A stretch of DNA of 64,000 nucleotides from Bin87 sp965220505 (GTDB lineage Bacteria > Chloroflexota > Dehalococcoidia > Lucifugimonadales > UBA3495), in contig CBDCQE010000001.1 of the NCBI GenBank assembly GCA_965220505.1, positions 1,984,001 to 2,048,000 on the forward strand, given 5' to 3'. This document shows, in pieces, positions 55,750 to 63,526 of the stretch (position 1 is the stretch's first letter; every line of letters starts with the position of its first letter). A model generated the notes under the pieces. It was not told the DNA's origin. It saw only the letters and a program-made list of their open reading frames with translations, and ran no database searches. Position numbers and translations under genes: made by a program.

Positions 55750-58347
55750 ATGGAGAACAGGTCTCGCGCTGGGCGGTTTTGGGGGAAGGCGGACCGCCAG
55801 GACCCTGGCCGCATCCACCTGCTGGAGCACCACTTGGCGGACGTGGGGGCGTGCTTTGCGGCGTTGCTGGGGCAGCCGATGATCCGGCGACGGCTGGCGC
55901 GTACGGCCGGGTGGGATGATGTTGACCCGGCAACAGCGGCGCGGCTGTGCGTGTTCGCCGCCTTGCACGACATTGGCAAGGTGAACCTCGGGTTTCAAAC
56001 CCAGATTTGGCATGATGCCGATTTTCCGCCGGGAACGCGGAAACCGGGCCGCGCCGGGCACACGCTGGACTTGACGCCGGTGTTGCGTGATGAGGACAGC
56101 GAAACGGCCGGCTGGTTCTTTGACGCTTTGGGCTGGTGGGACGACCTGCTGACGTGGGACGACCGGGACGGGGAAACCGTGTGCGGGCTGTTCGTCGCTA
56201 CGCTTTCACACCACGGCCGGCCGCTGCAGCTGGACGGAACACGGCAGCGCAACCCGGCAATCTGGCGTCCGCTTGGCGACTTGGATCCAGCAGAATATAC
56301 CCGCCGCGTCGGCCGGCTGGTTCGTCAATGGTTCCCGGAGGCTTTCGTCTCTGGAGGCCCACTGTTGCCGTCGGCGCCGGCGTTCCAGCATCACTTCCTG
56401 GGGCTGTGCAACCTGGCGGACTGGATTGGATCCAACGAGCAGTGGTTCGGGTACGTTGACGAGCCGAAGGGCGACTACATTGACACGGCCCGCGACAACG
56501 CGGAACGAGCCGTCAAATCCGTTGGCGTGAATATCAAAGCGCAACGCGCCGCTTTTGCCGGAGTCGCAGGATTCGCTGACCTGTTCGAACACATTGCGGG
56601 GCCGCCCAACGCCATCCAGCAAGCGGCTCGTGATGCGCCGCTCACGGAGCCGCTGGTGATCATTGAGTCGGAAACCGGGTCGGGCAAGACGGAGGCGGCG
56701 CTGTGGCGGTTCGCCCGTATGTACGCCGAGGGGCTGGTGGAAGGGCTGTACTTCGCGCTGCCGACGCGGGCCGCCGCCGTTCAGATTCACGAGCGGGTCC
56801 AGCGGTTTGTCGCCAACCTGTTTCCACTGGAGCATCGGCCGACAGTGGTTCGGGCAGTACCCGGCTATGATCCTGGCGCGGACGCCGCCGCCGTCGCGTT
56901 GGCGGAGTACGACGGATATGCCGCAGGCCATCCGGAAGCCGATAAGCCCTGGGCCTCGGAAAACCCCAAGCGATTTCTCACCGCGCAAATTGCGGTGGGC
57001 ACGGTGGACCAGGCGATGCTGGGCGCGTTGAAGGTGAAGAACGCGCATATGCGGTCGGCGAGCCTGGCGCGGAACCTGCTGGTGGTGGACGAGGTTCATG
57101 CCTCCGACACCTACATGAGCGAGATACTCGCCGCCGTGCTGGACGCTCACCTGGACGCCGGCGGCTACGCGCTGCTGATGTCGGCGACGCTGGGATCGGT
57201 GGCCCGACGGCGATGGCTGTGCGCTGAGGATGCTACCTCGCTGGCCGATGCCATCGACGTACCCTATCCCGCCGTCAGCACACGCAGCGCAATCGTCGAT
57301 GCCGGCGAAAACGGGCAGGCCAAAACCGTCCGCATGGAGAGCCGCCCCATCATGAGCGAACCGTCGGCCATCGCTCGAATCGCGCGGAACGCGGCTCACG
57401 CCGGCGCCAAAGTCCTGGTGGTTCGCAACACCGTGGACTACGCTATCAACACCTGGCGGGCCGTGGCGGAGTTGGCCGGCGACGATGTGGACATCTTGCT
57501 GCATCATGGGCGCTACGCTGCCGGCGACCGCCGTTTGCTGGACGGTCGAGTAGAGGCGCTGCTGGGCAAGGACAGTCAACGCGCCGGCGGGTGCATCGCG
57601 GTGGGCACTCAAACCCTGGAGCAGTCGTTGGACATCGACGCGGACCTGCTGATTACCGACCTTTGTCCCGCCGACGTCCTGCTGCAACGCATCGGACGGC
57701 TGCATCGACACCAGCGGGATGACCGTCCGGCGGACTACGCAGCGCCGCAGTGCATCGTGCTAACGCCGCCCGACGGAGACCTGACGCCGCTGCTGACGGG
57801 CGGACAGGATGTTAACGGGCTGGGGCCGCACGGTGGCGTCTATGAGGACCTGCGGATTCTGCAAGCGACGCTGGGTCTGATTGCCAAGCATCCCCAATGG
57901 AGCATACCAGGGATGAATCGGCTGCTGGTGGAGCGGGCGACGCATCCCAGCGCGTTGGAAGCCGTAGAGGAAATGGGCGACGCCTGGAAGGAACACGGTA
58001 TCACGGTTAAGGGCGGCGAGATCGGAGACTGGCAGACGGCGCGCAACGCCATCATCCGGCGGGACAAGTCGTTTTTCGAGGACAACAGCGAGGTTCTTTT
58101 TCCCAGTGACGAGGAGCGGATACGCACCCGGCTGGGCGACGACCGAGTGGACATAGCCTTTGAGCCGGCGCCGGCCAGTCCATTTGACGGCGCGGCGATT
58201 GAGCGCATCGCAATGACCGCGCGCTGGCTGGCAGGGGCGGAGATACCGGAGTCGGTGGCAACTACGGTTACGGACGACGGCGGGTTCGAGTTCGCCGTGG
58301 GGTCGCGGCGATTCCGATACGACCGGCTGGGGTTGCGACGGGTGTAG
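55750..58347 (+). CDS. cas3: CRISPR-associated helicase-nuclease Cas3 (type I)
   Basis: 865 residues, HD nuclease then SF2 helicase. HD: EHHLADV (His27/His28, Asp31) and ALHDIGKVNLGFQTQIW (His73-Asp74), with ATLSHHGRPL further on. Helicase: ESETGSGKTEAALWRFARMY (Walker A, about 306-314), LVVDEVHASDTYMSEI (DExH, about 445), and VGTQTLEQSLDIDADLLITD with LLQRIGRLHRH (motif VI). Both active sites look intact. It acts on target DNA after Cascade binding, degrading it 3' to 5'. It stands as a separate transcription unit, 1 kb upstream of cas8e, as usual in type I-E. Possible start signal: AGAGGA 6 bases upstream. Confidence 0.95.
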   Translation: MENRSRAGRFWGKADRQDPGRIHLLEHHLADVGACFAALLGQPMIRRRLARTAGWDDVDPATAARLCVFAALHDIGKVNLGFQTQIWHDADFPPGTRKPGRAGHTLDLTPVLRDEDSETAGWFFDALGWWDDLLTWDDRDGETVCGLFVATLSHHGRPLQLDGTRQRNPAIWRPLGDLDPAEYTRRVGRLVRQWFPEAFVSGGPLLPSAPAFQHHFLGLCNLADWIGSNEQWFGYVDEPKGDYIDTARDNAERAVKSVGVNIKAQRAAFAGVAGFADLFEHIAGPPNAIQQAARDAPLTEPLVIIESETGSGKTEAALWRFARMYAEGLVEGLYFALPTRAAAVQIHERVQRFVANLFPLEHRPTVVRAVPGYDPGADAAAVALAEYDGYAAGHPEADKPWASENPKRFLTAQIAVGTVDQAMLGALKVKNAHMRSASLARNLLVVDEVHASDTYMSEILAAVLDAHLDAGGYALLMSATLGSVARRRWLCAEDATSLADAIDVPYPAVSTRSAIVDAGENGQAKTVRMESRPIMSEPSAIARIARNAAHAGAKVLVVRNTVDYAINTWRAVAELAGDDVDILLHHGRYAAGDRRLLDGRVEALLGKDSQRAGGCIAVGTQTLEQSLDIDADLLITDLCPADVLLQRIGRLHRHQRDDRPADYAAPQCIVLTPPDGDLTPLLTGGQDVNGLGPHGGVYEDLRILQATLGLIAKHPQWSIPGMNRLLVERATHPSALEAVEEMGDAWKEHGITVKGGEIGDWQTARNAIIRRDKSFFEDNSEVLFPSDEERIRTRLGDDRVDIAFEPAPASPFDGAAIERIAMTARWLAGAEIPESVATTVTDDGGFEFAVGSRRFRYDRLGLRRV

Positions 58348-58383
58348 CCAGGGAGACCGACACGGGAGATGATGGGGCTTCCG

Positions 58384-58740
58384 TCAAAGGCGGATCAGCG
58401 GTTCCAGTTTGTCCAGGAACGTTGCCACGTCTTGCAGGCCGCGGGCCACACGGCCGGCGCCGTACCAGTCTTCGTAGAAGTTGGTGTGAAGTCCGCCGGC
58501 CAGCTCGAAGAGGCGGTCGATGTCATCATCGCCGGCCTCCTGTGCCAGGGCGCTGACCGAATCGTAAAGCAGCTCGTGTCCGCCGTGGCGCCAACCGCGC
58601 TGCTGTGCGATGGCCTTCACCATCTGGGCGGCGGCCCCCCAACCCTTTTCGGAGGCCTGGGGCAGGTCGCCGGCGGCAAGCTCGCTACGGGCCTGGGCCA
58701 GCAGGCGTTGACTGGCTTCACGGTACTTCTGCGTAGTCAT
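58384..58740 (-). CDS. HEPN/PaREP1-like protein
   Basis: 118 residues, helical. The pattern ASEKGWGAAAQMVKAIAQQR, LLYDSVSAL and LHTNFYEDWYGAGRVARGLQ matches HEPN-like PaREP1/DUF5618 proteins. An R-x6-H (Arg48-His55, RGWRHGGH) resembles the HEPN RNase motif loosely; whether it is catalytic is uncertain. TATAAT lies about 20 bp upstream on the minus strand. It is convergent to cas3 and sits between cas3 and the CRISPR repeat unit. HEPN proteins are common RNase toxins in CRISPR and toxin-antitoxin loci. Confidence 0.65.
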   Translation of the reverse strand: MTTQKYREASQRLLAQARSELAAGDLPQASEKGWGAAAQMVKAIAQQRGWRHGGHELLYDSVSALAQEAGDDDIDRLFELAGGLHTNFYEDWYGAGRVARGLQDVATFLDKLEPLIRL

Positions 58741-58763
58741 GCTGCTCCTCAGCCGCTATTATA

Positions 58764-58791
58764 GCACGCCGGCCCTTGGTCGCCGGCGTGC
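58764..58791. repeat. Perfect 10-bp inverted repeat beside the CRISPR array
   Basis: GCACGCCGGC and GCCGGCGTGC with an 8-bp loop, ending 6 bp before the first CRISPR repeat. No T-run follows, so not a simple terminator. It abuts the -10 (TATAAT at 58758-58763, minus strand) of the HEPN gene and could be an operator or part of the CRISPR leader. Confidence 0.6.
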
Positions 58792-58797
58792 CATCGC

Positions 58798-58887
58798 CTA
58801 TCCCCGCGCGTGCGGGGGAACGGGAAGTTATGGTGATCCCAACAGGGATTTACCAGGTCTATCCCCGCCGAATACGGGGGCAAGCCC
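58798..58887 (+). CRISPR. Degenerate one-spacer type I-E CRISPR array
   Basis: The first unit begins CTATCCCCGCGCGTGCGGGG (perfect hairpin CCCCGC-GCGT-GCGGGG, type I-E style with a G-G-A-A-C start to the handle); the second, CTATCCCCG-CCGAATA-CGGGG, starts exactly 61 bp later. 61 bp is the canonical I-E repeat (29) plus spacer (32). The spacer would be 58827-58858. The second repeat is degraded, as terminal repeats often are. The stretch is within the cas3-cas8e gap. Confidence 0.75.
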
Positions 58888-58964
58888 TAGTCAGGACTCG
58901 GTTTCAATGATACCATGCACTTGTGCTAAATGGTAACTCCCTTATGGGGTTCTTAGGGGTGTCC

Positions 58965-58993
58965 TTGACAACAAAATTTTCTGGGACTATCCT
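58965..58993 (+). promoter_or_regulatory. Candidate promoter upstream of the cas8e region
   Basis: TTGACA (58965-58970), 17-bp spacer, TATCCT (58988-58993). It points to the 62-aa Cys-rich ORF and the cas8e operon. Confidence 0.55.
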
Positions 58994-59078
58994 GAATACG
59001 CTATCGCCGGGCTCCACCCCGACGATAGCTGAATCACTCCGTCAATTGGGTTGGCTCACCGAATCTAGGAGGATTTCA

Positions 59079-59267
59079 TTGCAGAGGATAACAAACGACC
59101 CTTGGGATGCCAAGTACAACGATTGCGACGGCGACGGCTGCTACGGTCTGGCAATCGGCAACTGTGAGCTCTGCCGTTGCTTTGTGTGCGTGGGATGCAG
59201 CTACCCCGGAACTCCCAATAGGAATGCTCACGTGTGCCGAGTGTGCTTTTTGGAAAATCAGATTTGA
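59079..59267 (+). CDS. Small Cys-rich protein, hypothetical
   Basis: 62 residues from a TTG, preceded by AGGAGG with a 6-base spacer. Nine cysteines (Cys16, 21, 29, 32, 34, 37, 40, 53, 56) suggest metal binding, and a short acidic start. I do not recognise a family; the start codon is inferred from the strong ribosome binding site. It lies 115 bp before cas8e, in the same orientation. Confidence 0.5.
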   Translation: MQRITNDPWDAKYNDCDGDGCYGLAIGNCELCRCFVCVGCSYPGTPNRNAHVCRVCFLENQI

Positions 59268-59284
59268 TTGACGACAGAAAACCT

Positions 59285-59314
59285 TTGACAGGCGCTTTGC
59301 AGGGGTCGTATTGT
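59285..59314 (+). promoter_or_regulatory. Candidate promoter directly upstream of cas8e
   Basis: TTGACA (59285-59290), 18-bp spacer, TATTGT (59309-59314), 67 bp before the cas8e ATG. Confidence 0.55.
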
Positions 59315-59381
59315 TTCAGTGCAAACGCTCCGTGTAATAGTGCCGCTCATTCGTCTGGCATTATAAAGGACGATTTAAGCC

Positions 59382-60971
59382 ATGTTCAACATCCTAACCC
59401 AACCGTTGATCCACGTTACCATCGCGGAAAAGACGCGCCAAGCGTCGCTATCGGAGGTGTATGCCGCGTTGATGGTGGACGAGATCGACGCCTTCCCTGC
59501 GCTGCGACCTTACCAGCGGCACGCTTCGCAGGCTTTTCTGACGCAGTTGGCCGCGATGGCGATGCACCGGGCCGGTATCACTGAACCGCCGGCTGACGCG
59601 GAGGTATGGGCCGAGTTGCTACGAGGGCTAACGCCGGATTGGCCGGATGATGAGCCGTGGCAATTGGTGGTAGAAGACATTACCGAGCCGGCTTTTATGC
59701 AGCCGCCGGCCGCCTCCGCCGACAAATTGGCAGACTACAAAAGCCGGGTAACGACAGCCGACGAGCTGGATATGCTGGTCACTTCCAAGAATCACGACCT
59801 GAAGGCGTCCATCGTGTCGCAGGCTGGCTTGGACGATTGGATTTTCGCGCTGATTACGCTACAGACGATGGAGGGGTATGGGGGCGCACGAAATTACGGC
59901 ATTTCCAGGATGCCCAGCGGGTACGGAAATCGCCCTGCTTTCAGCGTTACTCCATCTACTCGCCCCGGCCGCCATGTTCGGCGCGACATGGTTGCGCTTT
60001 TGCAGCATCGGCAAGCAATTCTGGCGGATTACCGGGTGACCGATGGCGGTATCGGTCTGCTGTGGGTAGAGCCTTGGGACGGTACGAAAGCGGAAGCCTT
60101 GCTCATTGACCGGCTGGAGCCTTTCTATATCGAAGTATGCCGTCGAATTAGGCTGCGCTATGCGGCTGGCAGATTGGAGGCGATACGCGCTAATTCCCTG
60201 GCTAGGCGAATTGACGATGTTAAAGGGCTGACTGGCGACCCTTGGGCCCCGGTTGGGAAAGGAACCAATCAGAAAGGTACACCGCCGGCCTTTTTGGGCC
60301 CGCGAAAGTTCGGCTACGAAAGGGTGGTTGACGGGTTGTTCTCGGCGGACTGGACCGCGCCGCCTCTATTGCAGTTAGCACCTGACGACCGCAATTCAGG
60401 CGGGACGACGCAACTAGTGGCCCGCGGAATGGTGCGCGGCGAGGGCGGTACCGCCGGCTATCACGAGCGTGTCATACCGCTGAAACCCACAACGGCGCAG
60501 GTTTTCAGAAGAGGCGGCAACAAAAAGGAGATCGGAGACATTGCGAGGGAACGCATTGAACAAGTTGGCAAAGTCAAAAGCGTTCTAAGGCACGCTATAG
60601 CAACGTTTTTGGCGCGCGGTGAATCCGCCGACACCAGTCCTGAACAACGCGCACTAGCGAATCCGTGGGTGGACAAACTGGACGAAATTGTTGACCGTAC
60701 CTTTTTTGACGACCTACAGATTGAGTTTGACACTAACGATAACGACGAACGCCAACGCCTCCGTAACACGTGGTTGCGTAATGGCAAAGACGGTGTTGTT
60801 GATTCCGCCGCAGAAATCCTGCGCGTGGCTGAGAATTCACTACCCTGCTTGTCCGTCCATAGCTACAAGGCGCAAGTTCGCGCCGACGGTGTGTTTTGGG
60901 GGCGGTTAGCTGGGGCAAATGGATTACCGGAGCTATTCGACCGAGGGAATACTAACCAAGAGGGTAACTAA
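59382..60971 (+). CDS. cas8e: Type I-E Cascade large subunit Cas8e (Cse1/CasA)
   Basis: 529 residues, normal for the family. TLSEVYAAL-like N-terminus, TEPAFMQPPA, ADELDMLVTSKNHDLK, LITLQTMEGYGGARNYGISR and RRDMVALLQHR are the Cse1 landmarks; the helical C-terminal bundle follows. It recognises the PAM and unwinds target DNA. Start ATG at 59382 with AAGGA upstream. Its TAA overlaps the next ATG (TAATG), showing tight coupling. First gene of the Cascade operon. Confidence 0.95.
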   Translation: MFNILTQPLIHVTIAEKTRQASLSEVYAALMVDEIDAFPALRPYQRHASQAFLTQLAAMAMHRAGITEPPADAEVWAELLRGLTPDWPDDEPWQLVVEDITEPAFMQPPAASADKLADYKSRVTTADELDMLVTSKNHDLKASIVSQAGLDDWIFALITLQTMEGYGGARNYGISRMPSGYGNRPAFSVTPSTRPGRHVRRDMVALLQHRQAILADYRVTDGGIGLLWVEPWDGTKAEALLIDRLEPFYIEVCRRIRLRYAAGRLEAIRANSLARRIDDVKGLTGDPWAPVGKGTNQKGTPPAFLGPRKFGYERVVDGLFSADWTAPPLLQLAPDDRNSGGTTQLVARGMVRGEGGTAGYHERVIPLKPTTAQVFRRGGNKKEIGDIARERIEQVGKVKSVLRHAIATFLARGESADTSPEQRALANPWVDKLDEIVDRTFFDDLQIEFDTNDNDERQRLRNTWLRNGKDGVVDSAAEILRVAENSLPCLSVHSYKAQVRADGVFWGRLAGANGLPELFDRGNTNQEGN

Positions 60972-62335
60972 TGTCTGAACAACAACCAACCGACGGCGAA
61001 ATAAAACCCAACGGAAGCGCAGATGCCACTGTTCCGGTAGAACCGCCCCGGCCTGTCTTTTCAGGCGCATGGTACTTCAATTCGGCTTTACACGAATATG
61101 CAGACCGACGAGCGGTTGGGAAGTGGTGGGCGTTCTGCATCACCGGTGAAAACGTCAGAGGCGAAGGGTTTCCTGATTTGCTGGCGTACCGCAAGGACCC
61201 GAAAACGGGCGTTTATGACGTACTGGCCGCAGAGCTGAAACGAGACGAAGAAAGCGAATTAGGTGAAGGGCAAGAGGAGTGGTTGGACGCTTTCGCAGGA
61301 ATGGGCATCACTACGCAGGTTTGGTACGGTGACAACCCTGGGGACTTGAACAAGATGTACGACATACTTGAAAACGGCACTGCCGGATACACCAGCGTCA
61401 CCAAGCCTCCGACGCGAGCGTATGAATCCGATCCGCTTTACTCATGGGAGGGGTTCTTCAACAACGAAGTGAACGACGTTGCGATGTGTCATGGCTGGAG
61501 GATGATCCACGTCGACGGCTTCCACGTCGTAAGGGGCAGAGACTTTCCCCGTTGGATGATGTTTCGCGAGGACGCAGAAACGGGCAAGTACGAAATGTTG
61601 GTTGCGGCGCTCAAGCGAGGCTCCGAGTGGGATGAAGGTCAAGAAGGATGGCTTGATGCGTTCAAGCAAAAAGGCATAACTACCAAGGTTTGGCGTGGCA
61701 ACAACTTGGAAGATTTAGACGCATTCTATGGCATCCTCGACAACGGTACAGATGGACAAAGTAGCGTCACGGAACTGCCTTCGCCTTCCTCGTCCCCCAT
61801 ACCGTCCAATTTCGGTATTGTGCTGGCGAACACGATCGACCACATCGAAGGCGACGAAATGACGACTGGGGAGAAAGCGAGCCTACGGCGTATGGACCCT
61901 GACAACCCCGACAGCGCCATCTTTTGGAAGCTGATGAGCCAACGTGGGATGGAAGGCGTAGATGCCAAAAAGTGGGCCCTTATCACGCACGGAATAGCGT
62001 TGATGGCGCATGGCTCCAGCGTTGCACACCGCGCCAGAACTCCCGTCGGAAGGACGCTATACCTCGGTGGTGAACAGCAACCGGGTGATCGCGGCTTTTA
62101 CAGCGAAGACCGTTTGGCGACGTTGCTGGCTGCCAGGGGGCCAGCATTGTATCGCCTCTTGGCCAGGTTGTTTCGGGTACTGGCGAACGAAGGTTGTTCT
62201 TTCAACTGGCGCGAAATGGTTTGGTTCATCCTCAACGAAGGATACAACGAGGAACAGTCCGAACAAAGCCGGATTGATATTGCTCGCGCTTACTACCAAA
62301 CGGCACGGCGTGGTTCTCAACAATCAACGGAATAA
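60971..62335 (+). CDS. cse2: Cse2 (Cas11e) fused to two tandem PD-(D/E)xK/VRR-NUC-like domains
   Basis: 454 residues against 160-200 for normal Cse2. After a disordered N-terminus (1-30), copy 1 (about 31-139) has GFPDLLAYRKDPKTGVYDVL, then AAELKRD, a Gln (101) and EEWLDAFAGMGITTQVW. This is the PD ... E-x-K ... Q layout of VRR-NUC nucleases: Asp69, Glu88, Lys90, Gln101. Copy 2 (about 158-262) aligns closely (WLDAFKQKGITTKVWRGNNL) but has Arg194 for Asp69 and Ala213 for Glu88, so it is likely inactive. A Ser/Pro linker follows (270-280). Residues 296-450 are Cse2 (EKASLRRMDPDNPDSAIFW, LLARLFRVLANEGCSFNW, DIARAYYQTARR). It should sit in the Cascade belly with the nuclease domains outside. Nuclease activity is inference. 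Confidence 0.88.
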   Translation: MSEQQPTDGEIKPNGSADATVPVEPPRPVFSGAWYFNSALHEYADRRAVGKWWAFCITGENVRGEGFPDLLAYRKDPKTGVYDVLAAELKRDEESELGEGQEEWLDAFAGMGITTQVWYGDNPGDLNKMYDILENGTAGYTSVTKPPTRAYESDPLYSWEGFFNNEVNDVAMCHGWRMIHVDGFHVVRGRDFPRWMMFREDAETGKYEMLVAALKRGSEWDEGQEGWLDAFKQKGITTKVWRGNNLEDLDAFYGILDNGTDGQSSVTELPSPSSSPIPSNFGIVLANTIDHIEGDEMTTGEKASLRRMDPDNPDSAIFWKLMSQRGMEGVDAKKWALITHGIALMAHGSSVAHRARTPVGRTLYLGGEQQPGDRGFYSEDRLATLLAARGPALYRLLARLFRVLANEGCSFNWREMVWFILNEGYNEEQSEQSRIDIARAYYQTARRGSQQSTE

Positions 62336-62353
62336 AGCACAGGAGATTGACGA

Positions 62354-63526
62354 ATGACAACCCCCAGATTTTTGCAGATTCATACGCTGCACTCGTACCC
62401 CGCCGCTTTGTTGAACCGGGATGATAGCGGCCTCGCCAAGCGGATGCCTTTCGGTGGGGCGACGAGGACGCGCATATCGTCGCAGTGCTTGAAGCGGCAC
62501 TGGCGTGTGGCGCAGGATGAGTTCGCCATCCATAGCATCCCCAGCGCGGAGGCGGCGGTGCGCTCGCGGAACGTCGTTGAGCGCAAGGTGATTCAGCCGC
62601 TGCGCGATGCCGCCGAGATTGATAAAGAGGTTCTGGACGCGGTGGAAAACGCTTTCAACGTCGGCGTGTACGGCAGCAGCGGAACCACCGAAACCGGGCG
62701 TCAGCCTCTACTGTTGGGCTTGCCCGAAGTGGAATACCTGCAACAGAAGGCCATTGCCATCTGCACGGAGCACTCTGACGACGCCAAAGCCGCCGGCGAT
62801 GCCGCGGCCCTGCTGTTCAACACGCGACGGGGCGAGGGCAACAACTTCGCCGCTTTCCGCGACGCCACCCGGCTGCCCGGCGGACTGGAAGGCGCGCTGT
62901 TCGGGCGGATGGTGACGTCGGACCCGGGGGCGAACATTGAGGCGGCGATTCACGTGGCCCACGCTTTTACCGTGCATCGCGAGGAGAGCGAGAGCGACTA
63001 CTTCTCGGTGGTGGACGACTTGCAGTGCGATGATGAGGACGCCGGCGCGGCGCACATCGGCGACATGGAACTCACCGCCGGGTTGTTCTACGGCTACGTG
63101 GTGGTGGACGTGCCGGGGCTGGTTTCCAACTTGGAGGGGTGTCCTGCCGACGAATGGGGCGACGCCGACAAGACGCTGGCAGGTAAGGTGGTTGAGCATC
63201 TGACGCATCTGATCGCCACGGTGTCGCCGGGGGCCAAGTTGGGGTCCACCGCGCCCTACGCCTGTGCCGACCTGATGCTCATTGAGGCGGGCAGCCGTCA
63301 GCCGCGCAGCCTGGCCAATGCTTACCGGGAGCCGGCGCGGGCGCAGATGAAAGCAGCTGCCAGTGCAATGTCCGAATACCTGGGAAAGATTGACAAAGCT
63401 TATGGCGGCAAGGAAATCCGCCGGATGATGTCCGTTGGTGACTGCGACATTCCCAAAGCGGAATCGCTGTGCCTGGACGACCTAGCGACGTGGGCGGCCG
63501 ATGCGGTGCGCAGCGGTACGGTGTGA
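62354..63526 (+). CDS. cas7e: Type I-E Cascade backbone Cas7e (Cse4/CasC)
   Basis: 390 residues. FLQIHTLHSYPAALLNRDDS, GLAKRMPFGGATRTRISSQC and LKRHWRVAQDEF are the Cas7e opening; ALFGRMVTSDPGANIEAAIH, AHAFTVHREESESDYFSVVD and TAGLFYGYVVVDVPGLVSNL follow. It polymerises along the crRNA as RNA-binding filament. Starts 18 bp after cse2. Its stop overlaps the next start (ATGA). Confidence 0.95.
   Translation: MTTPRFLQIHTLHSYPAALLNRDDSGLAKRMPFGGATRTRISSQCLKRHWRVAQDEFAIHSIPSAEAAVRSRNVVERKVIQPLRDAAEIDKEVLDAVENAFNVGVYGSSGTTETGRQPLLLGLPEVEYLQQKAIAICTEHSDDAKAAGDAAALLFNTRRGEGNNFAAFRDATRLPGGLEGALFGRMVTSDPGANIEAAIHVAHAFTVHREESESDYFSVVDDLQCDDEDAGAAHIGDMELTAGLFYGYVVVDVPGLVSNLEGCPADEWGDADKTLAGKVVEHLTHLIATVSPGAKLGSTAPYACADLMLIEAGSRQPRSLANAYREPARAQMKAAASAMSEYLGKIDKAYGGKEIRRMMSVGDCDIPKAESLCLDDLATWAADAVRSGTV

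Noticed and set aside
58923..59078. N-terminal 52 residues of the ORF before the Cys-rich protein
   Set aside because: They overlap the promoter signal at 58965-58993; the TTG at 59079 has a strong ribosome binding site.
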